Part shown: positions 1 to 8,777 of the stretch, piece by piece
How positions within the stretch are numbered: the first letter of the stretch is position 1
How the letters are laid out: every line of letters starts with the position of its first letter
From: Streptomyces fagopyri
GTDB taxonomy: Bacteria > Actinomycetota > Actinomycetes > Streptomycetales > Streptomycetaceae
Length of the DNA stretch: 64,000 nt
Direction of reading: 5' to 3'
Assembly: GCF_009498275.1 (NCBI RefSeq)
Contig: NZ_CP045643.1
Location: forward strand, 3,658,001 to 3,722,000
Translations under genes and position numbers: made by a program
Notes under the pieces: model-generated
Told to the model about the DNA's origin: nothing
What the model saw: the letters and a program-made list of their open reading frames with translations, nothing else
The model's database searches: none

Positions 1-2144
1 ATCACCGCCGAGCGGCCTTCGTGATATGTACGCGTCGCATCCCCTTCGGCCTGGTCCGAGGAGTCCTTCTCGATGCTCTTCATGATGGATTCCTGGATGT
101 CCTCGGAAGCCCACTCAAGTGGAGCGCCAAGAATCGGCACGCGTTCGGCGACCTTGTCGACTCCCATACCGAGGAGGCGATCCGCCCACTTCTGCTTGTC
201 GGCCGCGGCTTCGTTGAACTCCTTGTCCGACGCCGTGTGGTAGTCGAGTACGGCGTCGGCCCGCGATTCGCTCATGACGCCCGCGACGATTCCACCCGCG
301 CGCGTGGCGTTGCGCAGCCGCTCAGCGTCCGAGACGGAGGAGTCGCTGTCCCCGTTGATCACGTCGTTCACGACATTCGCCGTGTAAGCCTGCTGCGCAC
401 TGGTGATCGACGCGTAGGCGTCAGGGTCCTGACCGACTTCCGCGAGAAACCGGTGCGCGTTGTCCGGATCCAGCGCGGCCGATTCCCCGAATGTGGTGAA
501 CTGGTCCCCGCCGCCGGCCAGGGACCTCTGGAAGTCCCCCATGTACTCGGCGGTGATGTCCCCGAGGCTTCCCCGCATGGCGTACAGCGGGCCGCTCTCC
601 TCGTCGATGTCCCCGTTCTCGTTGTGCCGGATCAGTCCGGGGTCCTCGCCGAACTTGTTCACGATGTCGTTGACGAGTCCGGCCCGCTCGGGAGTGTGGC
701 GGATCGCATCCGCGGTGTCGTCGCTGTCGTACGGGCGGCCCGTCGTCGCCGATTCAAGGGCGTGGCCGAGGGCCTCGGGGCCGTAGCCCAGCGCCTTCCT
801 CGTCTTGTCCTCATCGGCGAGGATGTTGGTGTCGTTGGTGTCGACAGTCCACTCGAAGTCCTTGTCGGTGAACAGGTCGAGGTATGTGCCGAAACCGACC
901 TTGCCTCCCGTCTTCACCGTGCCGTCCTCGTTGTACGCGGTGGGCGGGTCGGTGAAGAACTTCTCCGAGGCCTCCGGGCTGTGGCCGAGCGCCTCCAGGA
1001 CGCTGTTGAGCGGGTCGTTGCCGGTGCCGAGCCTGCCCGAGGGGTTGAAGCCGTAGATGTCCTTGCTGCCCATGGGCTTGTTGTTCAGGAAGCGGTACGG
1101 GTCTTCCTTGTGGAGCTGGGTGATGTGCTCCGCGATCGGGTTGATGAAGCGGGCGTCGTAGTTCCCGTAGCGGAGGAGGCCGCCGAGGACCTGGTACCCG
1201 TACGGCTTGTTCCACTGGCCCCGCTCCCAGCCGATCTGCTGGGTGCCGAGGCGGCGGAAGTCGGCGCCCCAGGTGGCCGGCAGATGGTGCGCGGTGTCCG
1301 GGTCGGTGGCGTTGGCCAGCGCGAAGCCCATGTTCTGCTGGAGATCGCGCACGGCGTCCAGCCTGACCTTGGTCGCGTCACCGCCCGTCCCGTCGATGGA
1401 CATCTCGGCGTAGAACTCCAGGGTCTTCTCCGGCCCGCCGAGCCCCTCGTAGAACCCGGTGGCGAACTCGCCGTCCTTCTCGCGTCCGTTGTAGCGGATC
1501 AGACGGTTGAGTTCGGCCAGCTCCTGGTCGGTCATCCCGTCGCCCTTGTGGGCGAGCTCCAGCGCGCGTTCGACCTGGGCGTCGTTCAGGGACTCGTACG
1601 CGCTGTGCCCGGCGTTGTGCGGATCGCCGCCGTGGCTCTTGCGCAGGGCGCGGGCCACCGACGCGTCGATCTCCGCGGCGTGGGCGAGGAGTCCGTTGAC
1701 GCGGCCCTCCAACTCCTGCCGCGCGTCCAGCTGTTCCTGCGTCCGTTCGTCCGTGTCGCCGCGGATGTGCGGGAAGAAGCAGCGGACCTTGCCGTCACCG
1801 ATGTCCTCCACGCGGATGCCGAGACCCGGGGCGTCGGTCCGGACCGCGGTCCTGATCTGCTTCTGGAGCGCGGCGAGTTCCGTGTGGGCGTCGTCGAGGA
1901 CCTGGTAGATGCTGTTGGCCTCGGTGTGGAGGTCGGCTATCTCCTTGGTGGTCCTGGTCACGAACTCCCGTGTCACCGTGGCGTTCACCCCGGCCCACCG
2001 GGCGGCCTCGGACTTGGCCCGCATGCCCTTGCGGGCGTTCTCCGCCTGCGTCTTGAGACCGTCGACCGTGTTCTTCCAGTCGGTGACGGCGGTGCCGAGC
2101 CTGTCCAGGTCGACCTCGACGAGGTCCGTGAACGTGAGAGCCAT
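1..2144 (-). CDS. Large ESX-associated-type hypothetical protein (3' end outside window)
   Basis: About 714 codons are visible and the frame is still open at the window edge, so the C-terminus is missing. The N-terminal ~100 residues are helical and charged (begins MALTFTDLVEVDLDRL, with a conserved-looking RWAGVNATVTREFV segment near residue 45). This resembles the helical N-terminus of large Streptomyces proteins encoded beside WXG100-like proteins. The rest is soluble and polar, with no signal peptide, membrane segment or catalytic motif that I can see. The start is the ATG at 2144, 10 bases after the stop of the upstream small gene, with a GGGGC ribosome site, so the two are probably co-transcribed. 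A secreted toxin or ESX substrate role is inference. The family name is unproven. Confidence 0.75.
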   Translation of the reverse strand, partial: MALTFTDLVEVDLDRLGTAVTDWKNTVDGLKTQAENARKGMRAKSEAARWAGVNATVTREFVTRTTKEIADLHTEANSIYQVLDDAHTELAALQKQIRTAVRTDAPGLGIRVEDIGDGKVRCFFPHIRGDTDERTQEQLDARQELEGRVNGLLAHAAEIDASVARALRKSHGGDPHNAGHSAYESLNDAQVERALELAHKGDGMTDQELAELNRLIRYNGREKDGEFATGFYEGLGGPEKTLEFYAEMSIDGTGGDATKVRLDAVRDLQQNMGFALANATDPDTAHHLPATWGADFRRLGTQQIGWERGQWNKPYGYQVLGGLLRYGNYDARFINPIAEHITQLHKEDPYRFLNNKPMGSKDIYGFNPSGRLGTGNDPLNSVLEALGHSPEASEKFFTDPPTAYNEDGTVKTGGKVGFGTYLDLFTDKDFEWTVDTNDTNILADEDKTRKALGYGPEALGHALESATTGRPYDSDDTADAIRHTPERAGLVNDIVNKFGEDPGLIRHNENGDIDEESGPLYAMRGSLGDITAEYMGDFQRSLAGGGDQFTTFGESAALDPDNAHRFLAEVGQDPDAYASITSAQQAYTANVVNDVINGDSDSSVSDAERLRNATRAGGIVAGVMSESRADAVLDYHTASDKEFNEAAADKQKWADRLLGMGVDKVAERVPILGAPLEWASEDIQESIMKSIEKDSSDQAEGDATRTYHEGRSAV

Positions 2145-2154
2145 CCGGACGCCC

Positions 2155-2628
2155 CTACTGGAAGTACTTGTCGAGTTCGGACACCGACTCGGCCGAACCG
2201 TCCGGGCCCTGGAGCACGGCCGCGATCCGGGCGTCCTGCTCCGCGTGCAGCTTCTTGCTGAAGTCGAGGTGGTTGGAGATGTGCGCGCACGCCTGGAGCA
2301 CCGACTTGGCCTGGGAGGTCCACACCTCGACCGTCGTCTCCAGGGCGCCGCCCATCTCGAAGCCGTGCGACTTCAGGACTGCCGCGGACTGCGTGGTCGA
2401 GCCCGCGCCCGCCTTGTCCGCGCCGGCGCCGGCGATGTCCGTCGTCCTGTGCAGCTCTCCGTAGAGGACGAACGCCTCGTGGCCCACCGCGCCCAGGTCG
2501 TCCTGGTCGACCACCAGATCGGCACCGCCACGGCCGCCCGGCTCGGCGGGCAGTTGGTTCAGCCGCATGTGCGTCGTGCTCCGCCGGGCCGCGTCGGCCT
2601 TCAGCTTCTCCCACTCGTCCCAGGCCAT
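2155..2628 (-). CDS. Small WXG100-like helical protein
   Basis: A 157-residue protein beginning MAWDEWEKLKADAARR, an opening typical of a Streptomyces family encoded just before large ESX-associated proteins. A predicted helix-turn-helix region around residues 85-130 holds VWTSQAKSVLQACAHI. Its W-T-S lies where WXG100 proteins have W-x-G, so the match is loose. There is no signal peptide, as expected for ESX (type VII) substrates. The ATG is preceded by GGAGGGG about 9 bases upstream. It lies 10 bases upstream of the large partial gene on the same strand, which suggests a substrate or chaperone pair. The ESX assignment rests on size, order and the helical pattern, not on a clear motif. Confidence 0.75.
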   Translation of the reverse strand: MAWDEWEKLKADAARRSTTHMRLNQLPAEPGGRGGADLVVDQDDLGAVGHEAFVLYGELHRTTDIAGAGADKAGAGSTTQSAAVLKSHGFEMGGALETTVEVWTSQAKSVLQACAHISNHLDFSKKLHAEQDARIAAVLQGPDGSAESVSELDKYFQ

Positions 2629-2784
2629 CCGACCCGCACCCCTCCGCGATCCCTACGGTCCCCGTGATCCCCGTGATGCGGCAGTCGGTCGCGGCCTTCG
2701 AACGTCCGTCCCCCTTACCGCGTCCTTACCGTAGCAACGGTGCCGTGAGCATCGATCACTCGAAGAACACCTCACATCAATGCT

Positions 2785-3360
2785 TCACACTTGCCCCGCC
2801 GGCTCTCGTTCGTACCGCAGGAGGACGACCCCGTTGCCGAAGGCGCGGGTCTCGGCGAGCCGGAGGTCGGTCAGGGCGTCCGTACTCTCGAACAGGGGTT
2901 TGCCGCGGCCGATCAGTACCGGATGGACGTAGATCCGGAACTCGTCGACCAGGTCGTGCCGCAGGAACGAGGCGGCGAGGTCGGCGCCGCCGAGGCCCAG
3001 GTCCCCGCCCGGCTGCTCCTTGAGCGCCCGGACCTCCTCCGGTACGACGTCCCGCACCAACGTGGTGTTCCAGTCGGCCCGTTCCAGCGTCCGCGAGTAC
3101 ACGATCTTCGGGATGTCCCGCCAGATCCCGGCGAACTCGGCCTCGGTGGGGGTGCTCGCGGGATCCTGGTCGGCGGTCGGCCAGTACGCGGCCATCAGTT
3201 CGTGCGTCACCCGGCCGTCCAGCAGGGCGCCGAACCGGCTGATCTCCTCGTTGAAGTGCCGGTGCAGTTCCTCGTCGACCCGGTGCCAGTCGATCTCGCG
3301 GTTCGGTCCCTCGACGTACCCGTCGAGGGACACCGACATCATCAGCACGATCTTTCTCAT
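2785..3360 (-). CDS. RibD C-terminal/dihydrofolate-reductase-like family protein
   Basis: A 191-residue protein that starts MRKIVLMMSVSLDGYVEGP, the classic opening of the RibD_C/DHFR-like superfamily. It continues with a GRVTHELMAAYWP segment and a GGADLAASFLRHDLVDEF segment that forms the NADPH-binding part. The length fits the single-domain stand-alone versions (about 180-200 aa) common in Streptomyces. These are predicted cytosolic NADPH-dependent reductases; the substrate of most is unknown, and it should not be called a true DHFR. It follows the tad locus in the same orientation, but nothing ties it to pilus assembly. Confidence 0.85.
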   Translation of the reverse strand: MRKIVLMMSVSLDGYVEGPNREIDWHRVDEELHRHFNEEISRFGALLDGRVTHELMAAYWPTADQDPASTPTEAEFAGIWRDIPKIVYSRTLERADWNTTLVRDVVPEEVRALKEQPGGDLGLGGADLAASFLRHDLVDEFRIYVHPVLIGRGKPLFESTDALTDLRLAETRAFGNGVVLLRYEREPAGQV

Positions 3361-3372
3361 GGCAGCACGCTC

Positions 3373-4026
3373 TCAGCTCTGGGTCCCCGCCGAGGTACCG
3401 CCGGACGCGCCGCGCGGGAAGGTCACCTCGACGCGGCGGTTCTTCCGGCGGCCCTGCTCCGAGGTGTTGTCGGCGATCGGGTAGTCCTCGCTGTAGCCGC
3501 GCACCTCGAAGGTGACGTCCGTCGAACCGAGCGCCGCCGCCAGCTCGTCGTGGACGATCTCCGCGCGCCTCTTGGAAAGGGTCAGGCCGTGGGCGTACGA
3601 GCCGAGGTTGTCGGTGAACCCGAAGACCCTGACCGTCGTCGCCTTCTGGGCCTTGATCTCGTCCGCGATCGCGTCGATGCGGGAGCGTGCGTCCGGGTTC
3701 AGCTTCGAACTGTCCTTGGGGAAGAGGACTTCGGCCTGCAGCGCGAACGTCACGTCCGAGTTGGTGTCCTCGCGCCGCTCCTCCCCCCCGAGGTCCTCCA
3801 CCACCGACTTGATGTCCAGAACCTTGGCGGGGGCGAGGGTGGCGCCGTCGGCGAGTTTGAGACCGGGGCTGGTGGCGTCCACCGAAGGAGGCGGCGAGGT
3901 GGTGACGCTGCCCGGGGGCGCGCTGGGGTCGGTTCCGTCGGCGTACGCGGGGCCGGGGAGACCAAGGACGACCAGTACGGCGAGGGCCGTGAGCGCCGTC
4001 GCGGCGGGTCGGGACGGGAGGGCCAT
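3373..4026 (-). CDS. Secreted OmpA-family peptidoglycan-binding protein
   Basis: A 217-residue protein. An N-terminal signal peptide (MALPSRPAATALTALAVLVV to about residue 31, ending PAYA) is followed by a Pro/Thr-rich linker and a C-terminal OmpA-like domain from about residue 100 to 205. The domain shows the peptidoglycan-contact core FTDNLGS and LSKRRAEIV. In a Gram-positive cell such domains bind diaminopimelate in the wall. The ATG was chosen because the signal peptide begins there and because it sits 2 bases after the stop of the lipoprotein gene, with GAGGGCGAG as ribosome site. A longer in-frame extension upstream has no signal-like sequence. Its position at the end of the tad operon suggests a wall anchor or passage for the pilus; that is inference. 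Confidence 0.85.
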   Translation of the reverse strand: MALPSRPAATALTALAVLVVLGLPGPAYADGTDPSAPPGSVTTSPPPSVDATSPGLKLADGATLAPAKVLDIKSVVEDLGGEERREDTNSDVTFALQAEVLFPKDSSKLNPDARSRIDAIADEIKAQKATTVRVFGFTDNLGSYAHGLTLSKRRAEIVHDELAAALGSTDVTFEVRGYSEDYPIADNTSEQGRRKNRRVEVTFPRGASGGTSAGTQS

Positions 4027-4028
4027 GG

Positions 4029-4625
4029 CTACTCGCCCTCGGAGATCTGGATGGAGGCGGGGGGCATGCCGCCGACCTGGAAGTCGACGTCCGCGACGCC
4101 TGCCGGGGGCGCGGGGAACTGGGCGAACCACTGGGCGCTGGCGCCCGCACGGACGCCGCCGGTGAACTGCGTGCAGAGACAACGGCCCGAGGTGTCCCGA
4201 AGGATGAGGTACTTCTTCTTGCCCTTCTGGTCGATCAGGCTGGCACCGGCGATGGAACCGCCGTTCCTCGCCAACTCGCTCTCGTCGCCGCGCCATTCGG
4301 CTGCGACCCAAATCGTGCCCGTGTTGTTCGTGACAGTGCCCTCGACGGTGACGAAGTCCCCCGTGTCACGCTTGGCGGAGGTGACTGTGAGCACCAGACC
4401 GTTCTCGCCCTTGACCTCGGCGAGCGGCGGATCGGACTGCGGTGCCTTCGACTGCGTCGTACTACCGTCGCTGCTGCTCTTCGCGGGGGTCGATGAGGAC
4501 GAGGAACCCTTGTCGGACGCGTTGTCACCTCCCCCACCGCAGCCGGCCACCGTGAGGAGCAGCCCAGTCGTGATCGCCACCGCGCTCAGCGCCCTGCGGC
4601 CCTTCATGGTGTGCCGAAAGTCCAT
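4029..4625 (-). CDS. Secreted lipoprotein, unknown function
   Basis: A 198-residue protein with a lipoprotein signal: positively charged start, hydrophobic LLLTVAGC with lipobox V-A-G-C near residue 29, then a Ser/Thr-rich tether and a globular domain of about 130 residues. That domain resembles the immunoglobulin-like or DUF4352-type folds often found on actinobacterial lipoproteins (a stretch like VTVEGTVTNNTGTIWVAAEW). It should be attached to the outer face of the membrane. The annotated ATG at 4625 could be replaced by an in-frame ATG six codons later (MKGRRAL). The stop is 2 bases before the OmpA-like gene and 15 bases after the TadE-like gene, so all three are probably one operon. Confidence 0.85.
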   Translation of the reverse strand: MDFRHTMKGRRALSAVAITTGLLLTVAGCGGGGDNASDKGSSSSSTPAKSSSDGSTTQSKAPQSDPPLAEVKGENGLVLTVTSAKRDTGDFVTVEGTVTNNTGTIWVAAEWRGDESELARNGGSIAGASLIDQKGKKKYLILRDTSGRCLCTQFTGGVRAGASAQWFAQFPAPPAGVADVDFQVGGMPPASIQISEGE

Positions 4626-4640
4626 GGGTACGGCTTCCTC

Positions 4641-5237
4641 TCACTCGGCCAGATGCACAGAGAACAGCACGGACGCGTCCGGAAGGTCGACCGGATCGAA
4701 ATCTCCGGGGTCGATGTTCACGATCTCGCCGTCACAGTTCAGCTCGACGGGCTTCTTGGGATCCGCGGCCGGATCGAAATCACAGCGCGGCTGAATGACG
4801 GCGACGGCGTGCGCGGTCGCGTGCCTGGTCTCCGTACCGGGAATGATCGACCGGCCGACCGTGTAGTTGGTCTGGATGTCGGCCAGGTACCCCGGAGAGC
4901 CATTCCTCTCGACGAGTTGCAGGCCTTGGAGCGTCGAGTCGTTCTCGGCGGCCAACCGCCTGGCCGCGCCGTCGGCACCCGTTCCGTCAGGGCGCTGCAT
5001 CCCGTCGAGCCAGTCCAGCCAGTTGTCCGCCTGGCCGACGGCAGCCCCCAGTTTGTCCATGAGCTCGTCACGGGCGTCCTGGGCCGCCGCCAACGCAGCA
5101 GCGTCCGCCGCGGACTGTGCTCCGTTCCGGGCGGACGCTGCTTGAGCAAAAGCGAAAAAGGCGAATGCCGCGAAGAGCAGGATCCCCGTCAGCCAGATGT
5201 AGATGGGGAGTGTCTGACCCCGATCGCCCAGCGGCAA
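4641..5237 (-). CDS. TadE/TadG-like pilus assembly protein
   Basis: About 198 residues. The N-terminus has the TadE/G pattern: GDRGQTLPIYIWLTGIL followed by one membrane helix (residues ~12-32), then an alanine-rich AQSAADAAALAAAQDARDEL segment typical of TadG-like proteins, then an extracellular domain. No ATG or GTG is available. The best start is TTG at 5237, or a CTG at 5249 that overlaps the TGA of the pilin gene; the ribosome site is weak for both. Translational coupling with the upstream pilin gene is likely. TadE/G proteins are minor pilins or pseudopilins of the Flp system, processed by a prepilin peptidase that is not in this window. Confidence 0.75.
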   Translation of the reverse strand: MPLGDRGQTLPIYIWLTGILLFAAFAFFAFAQAASARNGAQSAADAAALAAAQDARDELMDKLGAAVGQADNWLDWLDGMQRPDGTGADGAARRLAAENDSTLQGLQLVERNGSPGYLADIQTNYTVGRSIIPGTETRHATAHAVAVIQPRCDFDPAADPKKPVELNCDGEIVNIDPGDFDPVDLPDASVLFSVHLAE

Positions 5238-5245
5238 CGAGACGG

Positions 5246-5446
5246 TCAGCCGCCGATGACGTTGGTCACCGCACGCATGATCGCCCCCGAGATCGCGCCG
5301 TCGAGCCCCAGCCCGTCGATCATCGTGAAGATCCCCGCAATAATGATCATCAGGCCCGCGTACTCCACGAACCCGGCTCCCGCGTCCCGCCGCTCGCCCC
5401 GCATTCGAGAGACGACGGTCCGCTTCCAGCTGTCGAACTTGCCCAT
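5246..5446 (-). CDS. Flp-type mini-pilin
   Basis: A 66-residue protein with a short basic leader (MGKFDSWKRTVVSRMRGERR), then DAGAGFVEYAGLMIIIAGIF and one hydrophobic helix. The G-x-x-x-E-Y-A arrangement just before the helix is the prepilin cleavage signature of Flp/Fap pilins: a processing glycine and a glutamate near +5 with adjacent tyrosine. The start is the ATG at 5446, preceded by GGGAGG about 9 bases upstream. An upstream in-frame ATG at 5488 would add 14 residues with no such site. It should be the main pilin subunit of the tad locus, extruded by TadA/B/C. The gap to the response regulator (102 bases) may hold its own promoter. Confidence 0.85.
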   Translation of the reverse strand: MGKFDSWKRTVVSRMRGERRDAGAGFVEYAGLMIIIAGIFTMIDGLGLDGAISGAIMRAVTNVIGG

Positions 5447-5548
5447 CGTCACTGTCCTCCCGCGCGACACCAATGCCAACTCGAGCACCGTACGTGAGAA
5501 CCCGCCTACTCCGGGTGGGCCCAGGGGCCCAACTTCCGGTGGGTGGAG

Positions 5549-6280
5549 TCATCGGCTCCACCCCTCCCGTGCCGTCCCCAGCCAGTGCGCGATCGCTTCG
5601 CTGCGCGAGGAACTGTGCAGCTTCGCGAAGATGCGGTTGATGTGGTTCTTGACGGTCTTCTCACTGATGAAGCAGGCGGCCGCGATCTGACGGTTGTTCA
5701 TGCCGGCGGCGATGAGGTCCATCACCTCCACCTCCCTCGCGCTCAGGTCGAAGTCGAGCCGGTCGGGCGCGCGGCGACGGAGCCTTGCCCCCCGATCGGG
5801 GTGAGCCTTCGACGACTGTCCCACAAACGGTTGCATCTGCGAAGAGATTTCGTTCGGTTCGTACGAAACACCGAGCGAATCCAGGAGGACGCGAGGACGC
5901 CGCCCCATATCCCATACCGCGGCGATCAGTTCGGCCGTCGTGAACTCGCCGTGGACGAGGTAGCCGCCCGCGCCCCGGCGCGACGCCTCGGCCACGACCT
6001 CGGGTTCGCGGCTGTACGTCAGCATCATCACGGGGGCGAGCCGGGCCAGATCGGGCAGGGCGGTGAGCCCGTCCGTGCCGGGCATGCGGACGTCGAGCAG
6101 GACGACGTCCGGCGGATGCGCCGTCGCCGCGGTCACGGCGTCCGCGCCGTTCGCGGCCTGGGCGACGACCTCGATGTCCGGATGGCCACCGAGCAGCGCG
6201 GCGAGTCCGGCCCGGACGACGGGGTTGTCGTCGGCCACCAGTACCCGCAGGGGCGGGCCGATAAGTGCCTGGTCAGGCAT
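5549..6280 (-). CDS. NarL/FixJ-family response regulator
   Basis: 243 residues. The receiver domain occupies residues 11-~125, with acidic pocket ADD (16-18) and phospho-acceptor Asp63 in LLDVRMPGTD. An unusually long, arginine-rich linker (~135-175) precedes a LuxR-type HTH at ~177-235 (LSAREVEVMDLIAAG, then ISEKTVKNHINRIFAKL). It overlaps the end of the kinase gene by 8 bases, a standard two-component pair. Location inside the tad locus makes the pilin promoter just downstream (5447-5548) a natural target, but that is inference; no operator was identified. Confidence 0.92.
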   Translation of the reverse strand: MPDQALIGPPLRVLVADDNPVVRAGLAALLGGHPDIEVVAQAANGADAVTAATAHPPDVVLLDVRMPGTDGLTALPDLARLAPVMMLTYSREPEVVAEASRRGAGGYLVHGEFTTAELIAAVWDMGRRPRVLLDSLGVSYEPNEISSQMQPFVGQSSKAHPDRGARLRRRAPDRLDFDLSAREVEVMDLIAAGMNNRQIAAACFISEKTVKNHINRIFAKLHSSSRSEAIAHWLGTAREGWSR

Positions 6281-7871
6281 GTGCGGCCTCCTCTTGGGGG
6301 GTGTGGGGAGGAGCGGGGGCGAGGGGAAGGGTCAGGCGGACCTCCGCCCCTCCGTGCTCGGAGCGGTTCAGGTCGATGCGGCCGCCGAGGGAGGCGGCGC
6401 GTTCCGTCATGCCGAGCAGACCGAAGTGGCCGGTTCTGGTCAGGTCGCCGAGGGCCGCGCCGGGCGGAGGTCCCACTCCGTCGTCCCGCACCCTCACGAC
6501 GAACTCGCTTTCCTGGGTGCGCGGTTCGACTTCCACCGTCACCGCCTTCGCGTGTGCGTGCCGGTGCGTGTTCTCCAGTGCCTCGGACACGATCGCCAGG
6601 ACGTGGCGGGCGGTCGCGTAGGACAGGACCGGGCGGTCGCCGTGGTGGCGGAGTTCCGTGGTCAGGTGCGTGCGTGCCTCGAACGAGGCGACGACGTGGT
6701 CGAGTTCGGACAGGATGTCCGTTCCCGCCGAGGTGAGGTCGGTGTGGTGGCGCAGGTCCGACAGAAGGTCGCGGGACTCCGCCGCCGCCCGGCGGGCCGC
6801 ACCCGCGACCGTCGACGCCTGGCGCTTCAGGGTGCCCGGGTCCGCGCCGTCCGCCGAGGCCGACGCGGCCAGCGCCTCCGCCGCCAGGGCCAGCCCGTGC
6901 AGCGTCTTCGCCACCGAGTCGTGCATCTCGCGGGCCAGTCGCGCCCGTTCCGACTCGACGGCCTCGGCGACGGCGAGGCGGGAGTTCGCCTCGGACAGTG
7001 CCTGGCTCGCCGTGCCGAAGCGGAACATCAGATTGCGCAGGGTGACGCCGATGATGCCGGCGCCGACGCAGAACCCCGCGACGAGGAGGGTATTGGCGCC
7101 GGCACCCGGGTGGTGCTGCCAGGCCCGGTACACCGTCACCAGGACGATCAGCTGGAGGCCCGTGAAGACGCCCGAGCCGCGCCAGCCGTAGAGCAGGCCG
7201 GCCAGCAGCGGGGTGCAGACCGTCGCGTACGCGAGGGGGGACGCGGGCGACGCCGTCAGGAGCAGCACCGCGCCGAAGGCCAGGTCCACGGCCATCAGGG
7301 TGGGGTGCGCGAGGAGGCGGGGGCCGAAGCGGTCCCAGTCCCTGAGCATGGCGTAGGAGCCCATGACGCCGAGGACGGCGGCGGCCAGGACCGTGTAGCG
7401 GGACAGGCCGTCGGTGGCGTTGGCCATCGCGAAGGGGGCGCCGATCGCGATCGCGGCGAGCCGGACGGCGAAGGCCTGCCGGCAGAGTGCCTGGAGGGCG
7501 TTGAGCTGGAGGCGGACGCTGCCGGGGGCGGGGGCGTCGTCGGCCAGGTAGCCGGGACCCGCGCCGCCGGGCCAGTTCGACGCCCTCTGTCGGGCTTCGC
7601 CGTCCGGTCCCCGTCGCGTCGGCGTCGCGGTCCCTCCCGCCGGTCCTGCCGCACCCGCCGCCCCTGCCTCCGGGTGACCGGCGGGGCTCGCGGGGCGCTC
7701 CGGTGCCCACGGCCCGACCAGCCGCGCCCACAGCCGGCCCGGCGGGGTCCGGGAGTGGCCCCGCGAGGCCCCCGGGCGGCCCGTTCGGGCATCCGGTCGG
7801 GTTCGGGTACCCGGCCGGGATTGTCGCGGCGCGGGAGGCAGCCAGGGCGGCGGCGTACGGCGGGTGTTCAT
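6273..7871 (-). CDS. Membrane sensor histidine kinase (HisKA_3 type)
   Basis: 532 residues. A Pro/Arg/Gly-rich cytosolic N-terminal extension of about 115 residues is followed by several membrane helices between ~135 and 280, then a coiled segment and a HisKA_3 dimerisation box with phospho-acceptor His317 (REMHDSVAKTL). The ATPase domain has an N-box (SEALENTHRHA, Asn434), a G1 box (DDGVG, ~463) and a G2 box (GHFGLLGM, 481-488). The start ATG at 7871 overlaps the TadC stop (TGATG), so kinase expression is coupled to the secretion genes. The long low-complexity N-terminus is odd and could in part be a mis-set start. The signal it senses is unknown. Confidence 0.9.
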   Translation of the reverse strand: MNTRRTPPPWLPPAPRQSRPGTRTRPDARTGRPGASRGHSRTPPGRLWARLVGPWAPERPASPAGHPEAGAAGAAGPAGGTATPTRRGPDGEARQRASNWPGGAGPGYLADDAPAPGSVRLQLNALQALCRQAFAVRLAAIAIGAPFAMANATDGLSRYTVLAAAVLGVMGSYAMLRDWDRFGPRLLAHPTLMAVDLAFGAVLLLTASPASPLAYATVCTPLLAGLLYGWRGSGVFTGLQLIVLVTVYRAWQHHPGAGANTLLVAGFCVGAGIIGVTLRNLMFRFGTASQALSEANSRLAVAEAVESERARLAREMHDSVAKTLHGLALAAEALAASASADGADPGTLKRQASTVAGAARRAAAESRDLLSDLRHHTDLTSAGTDILSELDHVVASFEARTHLTTELRHHGDRPVLSYATARHVLAIVSEALENTHRHAHAKAVTVEVEPRTQESEFVVRVRDDGVGPPPGAALGDLTRTGHFGLLGMTERAASLGGRIDLNRSEHGGAEVRLTLPLAPAPPHTPQEEAAHA

Positions 7872-8761
7872 CAGCGGCCCAGGATCGAGCCGAAGTTCGT
7901 GCCCGACCCCAGGAACATGCCCGTGGCGATCAGGATCATCGTCGCCGGAAGCATGAAGACGAGGGTGACCATCGTCGCCTTGGGGATGGTCTTGGCCGCG
8001 CGACGGCGGGCGTTCTGGGCGTCCGTGCGGCGCATGTCCGTGGCCAGCTGGATCAGGGTCTCGGCGATCGGGGAGCCGAGTTCCTCGCCCTGCTGCAACG
8101 CCGACACGAACTGGGCGACCTGCTCGGAGGAGTTGCGTCTGCGCAGCTCGTCGAAGGCCTGGCGGCGGCTGACGCCCATGTCCATCTGGCGCAGGGTGAT
8201 GCGCAGTTCGTCCGCCCACGGGCCCTCGTACTTCTCCGCGACGCGGTCCAGGGCCTGGCGGAAGCCGAGACCGGCCGAGACCACGACCGCGAGAACGTCG
8301 AGGAAGTCGGGGAGGATGCGGTCGATGGCCTCCTTGCGTTCGCGGACGGCCTGCCAGATGAGGGCGTCGGCGGCGACCAGGCCGAAGGTCAGCGAGAGCA
8401 CGGCGAACAGGAGCTGTCCGTTGGAGAGGAAGATCAGGCCCAGCAGGACGCCGAAAACGCCGTACACCGCGCGGCGCGCGGCATAGCGGTTGAGCGTCAG
8501 ACCGCCGGGATTGCCCGCCATGTCTATGCGCCGGCGTTTGGCGTCGACGCGGCGGGGCCCCATCAGTCGCAGCACCGCGGGGGCGAAGCGCATGCCGAGG
8601 CGGTCGACGGCCGAATCCGCCTTGGAGACGCGGGTTCCGCCGACCTCCAGGGCGAGTGCGAGGTCGCTGGGCAGTTTGGCGTCGGCGCGGATCATGCGGA
8701 TGCCGAGCAGGGCGCCCGCGACGGCGGCGGCCGTCACCAGCGCGAGCAGCAGGGGGAGCAA
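7871..8761 (-). CDS. tadC: TadC-like type II/IV secretion F-domain membrane protein
   Basis: 296 residues with the T2SSF/GspF domain (~residues 150-270) flanked by membrane helices: one N-terminal, two central around the LIFLSNGQLLFAVLSLTFG region, one C-terminal. It contains the typical LDVLAVVVSAGLGFRQAL segment. TadB and TadC form the inner-membrane platform on which the ATPase acts to polymerise Flp pilin. The start is a TTG at 8761 with GGAGGG six bases upstream. TadB ends 16 bases before it. The gene order TadA-TadB-TadC is the canonical one. Confidence 0.9.
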   Translation of the reverse strand: MLPLLLALVTAAAVAGALLGIRMIRADAKLPSDLALALEVGGTRVSKADSAVDRLGMRFAPAVLRLMGPRRVDAKRRRIDMAGNPGGLTLNRYAARRAVYGVFGVLLGLIFLSNGQLLFAVLSLTFGLVAADALIWQAVRERKEAIDRILPDFLDVLAVVVSAGLGFRQALDRVAEKYEGPWADELRITLRQMDMGVSRRQAFDELRRRNSSEQVAQFVSALQQGEELGSPIAETLIQLATDMRRTDAQNARRRAAKTIPKATMVTLVFMLPATMILIATGMFLGSGTNFGSILGR

Positions 8762-8777
8762 CGTGATCCCTCCTTCC

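Noticed and set aside
21..2261. A 746-codon plus-strand frame across the left edge
   Set aside because: It is Arg/Val/Gly-rich, antisense to the ESX-associated gene, and has no ribosome site; the minus-strand reading has gene-like protein composition.
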